Source: Thioalkalivibrio sp. (lineage in GTDB: Bacteria; Pseudomonadota; Gammaproteobacteria; Ectothiorhodospirales; Ectothiorhodospiraceae). From it: DNA of 7,294 nt. Position 1 is the first letter of the stretch, and the number at the start of each line of letters is the position of its first letter. The notes beneath the pieces are model-generated. The model searched no databases, was not told where the DNA came from, and worked only from the letters and a program-made list of their open reading frames with translations. The stretch covers positions 1 to 7,294 of the forward strand of contig PWGH01000233.1 of the NCBI GenBank assembly GCA_003555285.1, read 5' to 3'. This document shows positions 1 through 5,488 of the stretch, in pieces. Position numbers and translations under genes: made by a program.

Positions 1-1089
1 ATCGCCACGCGCGACGGCGCGATCTGCCGGGCGACGCGGGACGGCGCCGTGTGGATTACCCACCTGCGCCGGCTTGAGTTCGCGCCGGACCCCTTGAGCG
101 CACCAGAGACCTCGAAGGCGCCAGAGACCTTGAAGCTGCCGGCGACCCAGGTGCTGGGACCGGAACGCCTGGCCGGCGTGCCCGAGATCCCGCTGGATCC
201 CTTCGCCCCGGCCGACACCGGGACCTGGCGTGAGATCACCGCCCGGATCGACGGGGATGTGGGGGTGCTGGCCTTCGAATTCCACAACGGCGCGATGTCC
301 ACCGAACAGTGCCGCCGCCTGCTGGCGGCCTGGCAGCAATTGCGCGCGAGTTCGGCCCGGGTGCTGGTGCTCGAAGGCGGCAGCGACTTCTGGTCCAACG
401 GTATCCACCTGCACCGCATCGAGGCCGAGGGCAACGCCGCCGAGGCCTCCTGGGCCAACATCGAGGCGATGAACGACCTGACCCGCGCGATCATCGAGAC
501 CGAGGACCAATGGGTGATCGCCGCGCTGCAGGGCAACGCCGGCGCCGGCGGCGTCTTTCTGGCATTGGCCGCGGATGCCGTCTGGTGCGCGCCGGGGGTG
601 GTGCTCAATCCCCATTACAAGAACATGGGCAACCTCTACGGCTCCGAATACTGGACCTACCTGCTGCCGCGCCGCGTCGGCCTTGATGCCGCCCGACAGA
701 TCATGGGCAACCGGCTGCCGCTGGGCGCACCCGAGGCCGTGACGGCCGGCCTGGTCGATACGGTGCTCGATGCGCCGGACGGCGCCTTCCTCGACGCGGT
801 GCATCGGCGCGCGGCGGCTCTCGCCGTTGCGGCGGATCTGCCCGCTCGTCTGGCCGAGAAGCAGGCGCGCCGGCGCCAGGACGAGGCGATCAAGCCGCTG
901 GCGACCTACCGCGAAGAGGAGATGCAGCACATGCGGCTGAATTTCTTCGGCTTCGATCCCAGTTATCATGTTGCCCGGTACAACTTCGTGTACCGGGTGG
1001 CGCACTCGCGTACGCCGTTGCACCTGGCGCTGCATCGGCGCCTGGGCGCGTCGCGACCCCTGGGTGCCGCCGCGAGGAGCGAAGCATGA
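1..1089 (+). CDS. hoxX: HoxX/HypX hydrogenase maturation factor, C-terminal part (5' end outside window)
   Basis: The reading frame is open from base 1, so the GTG at 49 is an internal codon and not the start; 362 C-terminal residues are visible. The first about 25 residues (GAICRA..DGAVWITHLRR) look like the end of the N-terminal formyltransferase-like module. A linker follows, then a crotonase (enoyl-CoA hydratase/isomerase-like) domain from about visible residue 75 to the end. Recognisable pieces are the oxyanion-type stretch LQGNAGAGGVFLALAADAV, the HoxX-typical HYKNMGNLYGSEYWTYLLPRR (visible residues about 205-225), and the C-terminal FGFDPSYHVARYNFV signature. From knowledge of the family, HoxX makes CO from formyl-tetrahydrofolate via formyl-CoA for the active-site ligand of [NiFe] hydrogenases, mainly under aerobic conditions. 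Tyr206 and Glu216 (visible numbering) are ten apart, as are the Tyr/Glu pair reported for the Aquifex enzyme (from memory). The stop overlaps nikR by four bases, so the two genes are co-transcribed. The linker carries a small tandem duplication. Confidence 0.93.
   Translation: MATRDGAICRATRDGAVWITHLRRLEFAPDPLSAPETSKAPETLKLPATQVLGPERLAGVPEIPLDPFAPADTGTWREITARIDGDVGVLAFEFHNGAMSTEQCRRLLAAWQQLRASSARVLVLEGGSDFWSNGIHLHRIEAEGNAAEASWANIEAMNDLTRAIIETEDQWVIAALQGNAGAGGVFLALAADAVWCAPGVVLNPHYKNMGNLYGSEYWTYLLPRRVGLDAARQIMGNRLPLGAPEAVTAGLVDTVLDAPDGAFLDAVHRRAAALAVAADLPARLAEKQARRRQDEAIKPLATYREEEMQHMRLNFFGFDPSYHVARYNFVYRVAHSRTPLHLALHRRLGASRPLGAAARSEA
100..135 (+). repeat. 18-bp tandem duplication in the hoxX linker
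   Basis: Two adjacent 18-bp units (100-117 and 118-135) differ at two positions (16/18 identical) and are in frame, encoding APETSK-APETLK. The duplication lies between the formyltransferase-like and crotonase-like modules, where length variation should be tolerated. It looks like a replication-slippage product; no further function is implied. Confidence 0.8.
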
Positions 1090-1553
1090 GCGAACGATTT
1101 ACCGTCTCCGTCGAATCCGCACTGGCGGAAGACTTCGATGCTTTCATCAAGCGCCGGGGCTACAGCAACCGCTCGGAGGCGGTGCGGGATCTGATTCGGG
1201 GTGCGCTGGCCTCCGAGCAGCTTGCCCAGGGGCAGGACGGTCCCTGTGTCGGCGTGCTGAGCTACATGTACGACCACCATGAGCGCGAACTGAGCAAGCG
1301 CTTGACCCAGGCCCATCATGCGCACTTCAACCTGACGGTGACCACGCTGCACATGCACCTGGATCACGACCTGTGCGTGGAGTCGGTACTGCTCAGGGGC
1401 AATGCCAACGATGTCCAGGCCTTCGCCGAATCGGTGGTCGCCCGTCCCGGAATTCGTCACGGCAAGTTGCACCGCATTCCGCTGGAGCCGGCGGCGGGGT
1501 CGGGGGTGGACGCGGCCCCGATGCACCACCATGACCACGAGCATGCCGACTGA
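1086..1553 (+). CDS. nikR: NikR, nickel-responsive transcriptional regulator
   Basis: 155 residues. Residues 1-45 form a ribbon-helix-helix DNA-binding domain (short strand RFTVSVE, then the two helices with the family motif RRGYSNRSEAVRDLIR). Residues about 52-132 form the ACT-like nickel-binding and tetramerisation domain. The four high-affinity square-planar Ni ligands of E. coli NikR (His76, His87, His89, Cys95) align with His78, His89, His91 and Cys97 in TLHMHLDHDLC, so the sensor should be functional. E. coli NikR is 133 residues; this one continues for about 22 more and ends in a His-rich tail (MHHHDHEHAD, residues 146-155). The ATG is preceded by GAGGAG at 1074-1079 with a 6-nt spacer and overlaps the hoxX stop (ATGA), so translation is coupled. 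NikR normally represses nickel uptake genes when nickel is plentiful; the transporter 3 kb downstream is the obvious target. Autoregulation cannot be judged because the operon promoter is outside the window. Confidence 0.96.
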   Translation: MSERFTVSVESALAEDFDAFIKRRGYSNRSEAVRDLIRGALASEQLAQGQDGPCVGVLSYMYDHHERELSKRLTQAHHAHFNLTVTTLHMHLDHDLCVESVLLRGNANDVQAFAESVVARPGIRHGKLHRIPLEPAAGSGVDAAPMHHHDHEHAD

Positions 1554-1561
1554 GCGACGGC

Positions 1562-1587
1562 TCGGCCCGCATCCTTGGTCGGGCCGA
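1562..1587 (+). other. GC-rich hairpin after nikR (possible weak terminator or attenuator)
   Basis: TCGGCCCG (1562-1569) pairs perfectly with CGGGCCGA (1580-1587) around a 10-nt loop, starting 8 nt after the nikR stop. There is no T-run behind the stem, so it is not a canonical intrinsic terminator. It could pause polymerase, protect the 3' end of the hoxX-nikR message, or be incidental in GC-rich DNA. Confidence 0.4.
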
Positions 1588-1630
1588 AGCCCGGCTCGGA
1601 GTCCGGATGCCAATTCCGGCCAAGGTCCGG

Positions 1631-1648
1631 GCCGAGGCCGAGGCCGAG
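1631..1648 (+). repeat. GCCGAG hexamer, three perfect copies
   Basis: Three back-to-back GCCGAG units lie directly upstream of the chosen ggt start at 1653. They sit in the 99-bp nikR-ggt spacer, which otherwise holds only the hairpin at 1562-1587 and no clear promoter. The GAGG strings inside the repeat (for example 1640-1643, 9 nt before the GTG) are the only ribosome-binding candidates, so repeat number could affect translation; that is inference. Confidence 0.6.
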
Positions 1649-1652
1649 CTTC

Positions 1653-3329
1653 GTGAAGGCCTCCGGCGTAGTGGCGGCCGGACATCCGGCCACGGCCGAG
1701 GCAGCCGTCGCGGTGCTCGAGGCCGGCGGTAATGCCTTCGATGCGGTGATCGCCGGGCAATGGGCCGCGTGTGTGGCCGAACCGGTGTTGTCCTCGCTCG
1801 GTGGTGGCGGATTCCTGCTGGCGCGGCAGGGTCTGGGCCGGGTGCAGGCGCTGGACTTCTTCGTGCAGACGCCGCGGCACAAAAGGCCCCCGACCGAGAT
1901 CGATTTCCTGCCGATCGTGGCCGATTTCGGCGATGCCCAGCAGGAGTTCCACATCGGTCTCGGCTCCGCCGCCACCCCGGGCATGGTGCGCGGGCTGTTC
2001 GCAGCGCACCGGCGTTGGGGCAGCCTGCCGATGGCGCTGCTGCTCGAGTCGGCGATCGCGCTGGCGCGCGACGGAGTTCGGGTCAATGCGATGCAGGCCT
2101 ATGCCTTTCGGATCATCGGCGCGATCTATGGCCATTCCGAGGCCGCGCGCCAGGTCTTTGCGAGTTCGATCCGGCCCGGTTTCCCCGTGGTGGAGGGCGA
2201 TCTGTTGCGCCAGCCCGCGCTGGTGCACACGCTGGAATGCCTGGCGCAACAGGGTGCGGACTGGTTCTACACCGGTGAGCTGGCCCATCTCGTCGACGAA
2301 TTCTGCCGGCGCGAAGGCGGCCTGCTGCGGCTGGACGATCTGCAACACTATCGAGCCGAGCGGCGCACGCCGCTGAGCGTCGATTACCGCGGACACCGGA
2401 TCTGGACCAATCCGCCTCCGTCCTCGGGAGGCTTGTTGCTGGGTTTTGCCCTGAAGCTGCTGGCGTCTTCGGGCGGCGTGGACGCGAGCCCACGGACCTC
2501 AGGCTTATCGGGCCTGGGGCCGTCGACGTCGTGGCCATCGTCTTCAAGACCGGAGTCCTCAAGACCGGAGTCCTCAAGACCGGAATCCCCCGGTCAGGGT
2601 ACGGCCGCAGCGCTCGAGGCGCTCGCGCTGGCGATGGCCGTGACCGATCAGGCGCGGCTCGAGGCCCAGTCGGGCGACGACGGCTCGATTGATGCCAACC
2701 GGCTTCTGGATCCCGTGTGGTTGGCGCGGTATCAAAACGAGATCCAGGGGCGCGCCGTGGCGCCGCGCGGCACCACCCACCTGAGCGTGATGGACGGGCA
2801 GGGCAATGTCGCGAGCCTGACCGCCAGCAACGGCGAGGGTTGTGGGGTGCTGATTCCGGATACCGGCGTGATGCTGAACAACATGCTCGGCGAGGAGGAT
2901 CTGAATCCGCACGGATTCTTTCGTTGGCAGGAGAACCAGCGTCTGACCTCGATGATGGCCCCAACCCTGCTCGTTCGAGCCGATGGCGCCGAAATCGCGC
3001 TGGGCTCGGGGGGCTCGAACCGTATTCGCACCGCGATCCTGCAGGTGCTGCTGAATCTGCTGGATCACGGCCTGCCCCTGGTCGCGGCCGTCGAGGCCCC
3101 GCGCATTCATCTGGAGCAGGGCCTGCTGAGTGTGGAGGCGGGAGTGAACGGGCAGGATGCACTCGCCGCCCTGCTCGAGCGGTATCCGCAGCACCGGATC
3201 TGGGGCGATCGCAACCTGTTCTTTGGTGGCGTGCATGCGGTGGCCCGGGACGGCGACGGCTTCTCCGGCGCGGGTGATCCGCGCCGTGGCGGCGTCGTCC
3301 GTTACGTCGGTGATGCGGGCACCGGCTAG
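1653..3329 (+). CDS. ggt: Divergent gamma-glutamyltransferase-like Ntn hydrolase
   Basis: 558 residues from the GTG at 1653. The frame stays open to a TTG at 1575, but that extension is Pro/Arg-rich spacer sequence unlike the family, and homology begins at SGVVAAGHPATAEAA. No signal peptide is visible, so the protein is probably cytoplasmic. The fold is clear: NAFDAVIA, TPGMVRGLF, the NPPPSSGG motif, the autoprocessing site Gly373-Thr374-Thr-His (Thr374 is the expected nucleophile and N-terminus of a 185-residue small subunit), LNNMLGEEDLNP, LTSMMAPT (oxyanion region, usually LSSMSPT) and GSGGSNRI. Two deviations matter. Where E. coli GGT has Arg114 in DFREMAP, which holds the glutamate carboxylate, this protein has DFFVQTP (Phe70). 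The large subunit also contains an insert of roughly 40 residues (about 272-315) with SRPES three times. Family members hydrolyse or transfer gamma-glutamyl groups such as from glutathione, but the substrate here is open. It lies between nikR and the nickel transport genes in the same direction. Confidence 0.85.
   Translation: MKASGVVAAGHPATAEAAVAVLEAGGNAFDAVIAGQWAACVAEPVLSSLGGGGFLLARQGLGRVQALDFFVQTPRHKRPPTEIDFLPIVADFGDAQQEFHIGLGSAATPGMVRGLFAAHRRWGSLPMALLLESAIALARDGVRVNAMQAYAFRIIGAIYGHSEAARQVFASSIRPGFPVVEGDLLRQPALVHTLECLAQQGADWFYTGELAHLVDEFCRREGGLLRLDDLQHYRAERRTPLSVDYRGHRIWTNPPPSSGGLLLGFALKLLASSGGVDASPRTSGLSGLGPSTSWPSSSRPESSRPESSRPESPGQGTAAALEALALAMAVTDQARLEAQSGDDGSIDANRLLDPVWLARYQNEIQGRAVAPRGTTHLSVMDGQGNVASLTASNGEGCGVLIPDTGVMLNNMLGEEDLNPHGFFRWQENQRLTSMMAPTLLVRADGAEIALGSGGSNRIRTAILQVLLNLLDHGLPLVAAVEAPRIHLEQGLLSVEAGVNGQDALAALLERYPQHRIWGDRNLFFGGVHAVARDGDGFSGAGDPRRGGVVRYVGDAGTG
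2544..2588 (+). repeat. 15-bp tandem repeat, three copies, inside ggt
   Basis: Units at 2544-2558, 2559-2573 and 2574-2588 read TCAAGACCGGAGTCC; the third has a single G to A change. They are in frame and encode SRPES three times (residues 298-312) in a Ser/Pro-rich insert of the large subunit, upstream of the helix that other GGTs place directly after PPPSSGG. TCA and AGA codons, scarce in the surrounding GC-rich genes, suggest recent expansion or insertion. Confidence 0.9.
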
Positions 3330-3340
3330 CGTTGGTGTGG

Positions 3341-3362
3341 TGGGCCCGCTGCGCTTGGCCCA
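3341..3362 (+). terminator. Hairpin after ggt, possible weak terminator
   Basis: TGGGCC (3341-3346) pairs with GGCCCA (3357-3362) around a 10-nt loop, starting 12 nt after the ggt stop codon. No T-run follows, so factor-independent termination is doubtful. Its position at the end of the ggt unit, before the separate promoter near 3460-3485, is what makes a transcription-end role reasonable. Confidence 0.3.
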
Positions 3363-3365
3363 GCC

Positions 3366-3410
3366 TGCGAAGGGCCATTCTGCGAAGGGCCGGCCTGCGA
3401 AGGGCCATTC
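3366..3410 (+). repeat. 15-bp tandem repeat, three copies, in the ggt-receptor spacer
   Basis: Units at 3366-3380, 3381-3395 and 3396-3410. Copies one and three are identical (TGCGAAGGGCCATTC) and the middle copy differs only in the last four bases (GGCC for ATTC). Each outer unit contains a near-palindrome, GAAGGGCCATTC, so the array can fold. It is not related in sequence to the repeat inside ggt, although unit length and copy number match. It lies about 50 bp upstream of the -35-like hexamer of the receptor promoter. The rest of the 188-bp spacer holds no gene that I can see. Confidence 0.85.
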
Positions 3411-3456
3411 TGTTGCGGCCGCCGGTACCGGGTCGCGGGAACTCGGTTGGAAGCGA

Positions 3457-3485
3457 TTGGTGCCTGCGCTGTGCGGTGCTAGAAT
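3457..3485 (+). promoter_or_regulatory. Candidate sigma-70 promoter for the receptor / nik operon
   Basis: A -10-like TAGAAT (3480-3485; five of six to TATAAT) lies 17 bp after a weak -35-like TTGGTG (3457-3462; TTG retained). The -10 element starts an AT-rich island (about 3480-3517) that stands out sharply from the GC-rich surroundings and ends at the receptor start codon. Predicted transcription start is around 3491-3493. This is the only credible promoter seen upstream of the receptor-nikKLMQO block. Confidence 0.5.
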
Positions 3486-3488
3486 AAG

Positions 3489-3512
3489 CAGTATTACAAA
3501 AAAGGATTACTG
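3489..3512 (+). promoter_or_regulatory. Imperfect palindrome over the predicted transcription start, candidate NikR operator
   Basis: CAGTATTAC (3489-3497) and GGATTACTG (3504-3512) form an inverted repeat with 7 of 9 pairs matching around six A residues. It overlaps the predicted transcription start, a good place for a repressor. The left arm contains GTATTAC, resembling the GTGTTAC half-site reported for some non-enterobacterial NikR proteins, but the spacing is shorter than in those sites and it does not match the E. coli GTATGA-N16-TCATAC operator. The AAGGA inside the right part (3502-3506) is also the probable ribosome-binding site for the ATG at 3518, 11 nt away, so a bound protein would mask it. 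NikR as the ligand is inference from context. Confidence 0.35.
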
Positions 3513-3517
3513 ACTTC

Positions 3518-4604
3518 ATGAAGTCCAGCAGTCGCCGGCCGTATGGACTGGCTAAAGCGGTTGCGGCCTTGCATCCGGTTCGGGTCGTGCGTACCCCGCA
3601 ATTGCCTGGGTTTGCGGCGGTGCTGATCCTCGGGATCGGCGTGGGGTTTCCGCTCACACTTCCCGCCGATGCCGCTTATCGCCTCGCACCGATCGTGGTC
3701 ACCATCGGACGGATCGCGGAGGTGGAAGACCAAACGGTGGCGCCGGTTGGCGTGGTGGAACGCCGGGAGATCGAGCGCCGGCAGGCGCAGGATCTCGACG
3801 CGGTGCTGCTCGGGATGCCGGGGGTGACGACCGCCGGCGGCCCCCGCCAGGCGGCCCTGGACCCAAATATCCGTGGTCTGGGCGAAGGCCGGGTGGTGGT
3901 TCGGATCGACGGCGCGCGGCAGAACCTCAACATCCGTCACCGCGGCCAGACCTTCATCGACCCGGCGTTGTTCGAGCGCGTCGAGGTGCTGCGCGGCCCC
4001 GGTTCGAGCCTGCACGGTAGCGGCGCGATCGGCGGCGTGATGAGCCTGCGCACGCTGGAGCCGTCCAGCGTGCTCGAACCCGGGCAGGACCTTGGTGGGC
4101 GCGTCGTCGCCGGCTACCAGGACAACGGGCGGCGCGTGTCCGGCGGCCTGACGCTGGCCGGAAGGGGCGCTGCGACCGAGTGGCTGGGCGCGGTGAGCCT
4201 GCGCGACCATTCGGACTTCCGCGACGGCGAAGGGGAGCGGGTGGCCTTCACCGGAAGCGACGTGGTCTCGGGCCTGCTGAAGGGCCGCTGGGACATCGAC
4301 CAGGGGCATCCCTGGCGATCGCTTGGTGTTGGATGGCGCCTGGCGGTGGCGCGGCCCTGATCTCGAGACCGGCGCTCGGCTGAGCTTGAACCGGTCTCAG
4401 GACCGGGTTCCCGATCGCGATCACACGATCGGGCCGACACCCGGATACCACCTGGTCGATGTCTTCATGACCTGGCAACCCGCAAAGCGACTCACCGTCG
4501 ACGCGGGAATCGACAACCTGATGGACACGACCTACCGGCGGCACCTGTCGCAGCTGAACGATCCGGGCCGCAATGCCCGGGTACAGGGCATCTACCGGTT
4601 CTGA
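3518..4604 (+). pseudogene. TonB-dependent outer-membrane receptor, internally deleted and frameshifted
   Basis: From the ATG at 3518 the first frame gives a long signal peptide (hydrophobic stretch about residues 28-46, cleavage near ADA-AYR), a TonB-box-like IVVTIGR, and a plug domain. The plug contains DLDAVLLGMPGV, NIRGLGEGRVVVRIDGARQN and RVEVLRGPGSSLHGSGAIGGV, typical of the haem/haemoglobin-like receptor group. Only the first barrel strands follow before the frame stops at 4358-4360. In the +1-shifted frame, from about 4311 to the stop at 4602-4604, comes an authentic receptor C-terminus: PGYHLVDVFMTW, GIDNLMDTTYRRHLSQLNDPGRN, and the final Phe (IYRF) recognised by the outer-membrane assembly machinery. 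About 350 residues are present in total, whereas such receptors are usually 650-750, so some 300-400 barrel residues are missing. The junction lies around 4300-4320. By position just before nikK it was probably the outer-membrane nickel (or cobalt) receptor. Either a recent deletion or an assembly collapse explains it. Confidence 0.85.
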
Positions 4605-4633
4605 TGCGGTCTCGCCACGCCGCTTTCGAACCC

Positions 4634-4640
4634 AGAGGAG
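4634..4640 (+). promoter_or_regulatory. Ribosome-binding site that fixes the nikK start
   Basis: AGAGGAG ends 5 nt before the ATG at 4646, close to ideal. The alternative in-frame ATG at 4604, overlapping the receptor stop codon, has no such site and would put 14 extra residues ahead of an already long signal peptide, so 4646 is preferred. Confidence 0.8.
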
Positions 4641-4645
4641 TTTTC

Positions 4646-5485
4646 ATGCGCAGCATCGAAGAACATCCGGTCCATCACCTCGAGCGCGGTCGCGAAGCTG
4701 CAGGTCGGCCGCGGTGCCCCGGTCGCGGCCCGCGCGTCGCACTCGGTCTGGGCGCGCTGGTCGGCCTTGCGGTGCTGCTCGCGGGAGCGCCGGCCCTCGC
4801 GCACTATCCCTGGATCACGGTGCACGCAGGCGAGCCACAGGGCGCCTCGTTCCGCATCGGCTTCGGGCACGCGTTTCCGGCAGACGGGCAGTTGCCGGCC
4901 GATCGTCTCGAGGGCGTGCGTCTGGTGCAGCCCGATGGTAGCGTGCGGGCCCTTGAACTCGAGGCGCGTGACGATCATTCGCTGCCCGACGCGGCGCCAG
5001 GGGCCATCCTGATCGTCGCCGAACAGAAGCCGGCGTACTGGAGCCGGACCCACGAGGGGGGGCGCAGGGCCTCCCGGGAACGGTATCCGGAGGCCTTCAG
5101 TTGCAGCCAGTCGGCCAACTCGATGAAGGCCATCGCGGGCCAGGGGCCGGGCGTGGCCTGGCAGCATCGGCAGGGTCAGCTGCTCGAGGTGGTGCCGCTG
5201 GTCGATCCCGCGGCGCTGCGTGCCGGCGATCCGCTTTCAGTGCAGGTGCTGCTGCATGGCGAGCCCTGGGCGGGCGAAGTCCGCGCCACCCATGCCGGCT
5301 ACCCGCGCGACGGTGAGAACGACTACGCGCTCACCGTGCGCACCGACGCCGACGGCGTGGCCCGGCTGGTGCCGGCGGAATCCGGGGACTGGCTGGTGCA
5401 CGCCCACGCCACCGAGGACTACCCGGATCCGGCGGTCTGCGACCGGCGCTCGTACTCTTCCACGCTGACGTTCACGCTGCGCTGA
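4646..5485 (+). CDS. nikK: NikK, DUF4198-type periplasmic nickel-uptake component
   Basis: 279 residues. An N-terminal export signal has an unusually long polar region (residues 1-30, rich in Arg and His) and a hydrophobic core at about 31-48; cleavage is expected after Ala50-Leu-Ala52, so the mature protein starts His53-Tyr-Pro-Trp. The mature part is of the DUF4198 type (COG5266, annotated as the periplasmic component of Co/Ni ABC transport): AHYPWITVHAGE, IGFGHAFPADG, then a C-terminal beta-sandwich with the LVHAHATEDYPD segment. Two Cys residues (in FSCSQS and AVCDRRS) could form a disulfide in the periplasm. In comparative genomics of nickel transporters, NikK and NikL replace NikN in some ECF-type systems, and nikL follows here after 3 nt. 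Its exact job is unproven; delivering periplasmic nickel to NikM is the simple model. The start is set by AGAGGAG at 4634-4640. Confidence 0.85.
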   Translation: MRSIEEHPVHHLERGREAAGRPRCPGRGPRVALGLGALVGLAVLLAGAPALAHYPWITVHAGEPQGASFRIGFGHAFPADGQLPADRLEGVRLVQPDGSVRALELEARDDHSLPDAAPGAILIVAEQKPAYWSRTHEGGRRASRERYPEAFSCSQSANSMKAIAGQGPGVAWQHRQGQLLEVVPLVDPAALRAGDPLSVQVLLHGEPWAGEVRATHAGYPRDGENDYALTVRTDADGVARLVPAESGDWLVHAHATEDYPDPAVCDRRSYSSTLTFTLR

Positions 5486-5488
5486 ACC

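Noticed and set aside
1575..1652. Extended ggt start at TTG 1575
   Set aside because: The extra residues are Pro/Arg-rich spacer with no similarity to the family and no signal peptide; a GTG at 1653 begins just before the conserved N-terminus.
966..2396. 476-residue open frame on the - strand
   Set aside because: It runs opposite to nikR and ggt, whose protein motifs are unmistakable; composition is Arg/His/Gln-rich without family features, as expected for the antisense of GC-rich genes.
3366..3410. CRISPR array
   Set aside because: Units are directly adjacent, 15 bp, with no spacers; this is a simple tandem repeat.
3330..3517. Cobalamin or NiCo riboswitch in the leader of the receptor operon
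   Set aside because: I found neither the B12-box-like GCCACTG pattern nor a recognisable four-way junction; the visible structure is a short hairpin plus tandem repeats, and the predicted transcription start leaves only about 27 nt of leader.
2113..3657. 514-residue open frame on the - strand
   Set aside because: Antisense of ggt and the receptor start; Arg/Pro/Ser-rich translation with no domain signal.
4323..4604. Independent small gene of 93 residues
   Set aside because: Its sequence is the C-terminal end of a TonB-dependent receptor (GIDNLMDTTYRRHLSQLNDPGRN, terminal IYRF) and it has no signal peptide or ribosome-binding site, so it is the remnant of the upstream gene.
4604..4645. Upstream nikK start at 4604 overlapping the receptor stop
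   Set aside because: The AGAGGAG site sits 5 nt before the ATG at 4646, and the extra residues would add nothing to the signal peptide.
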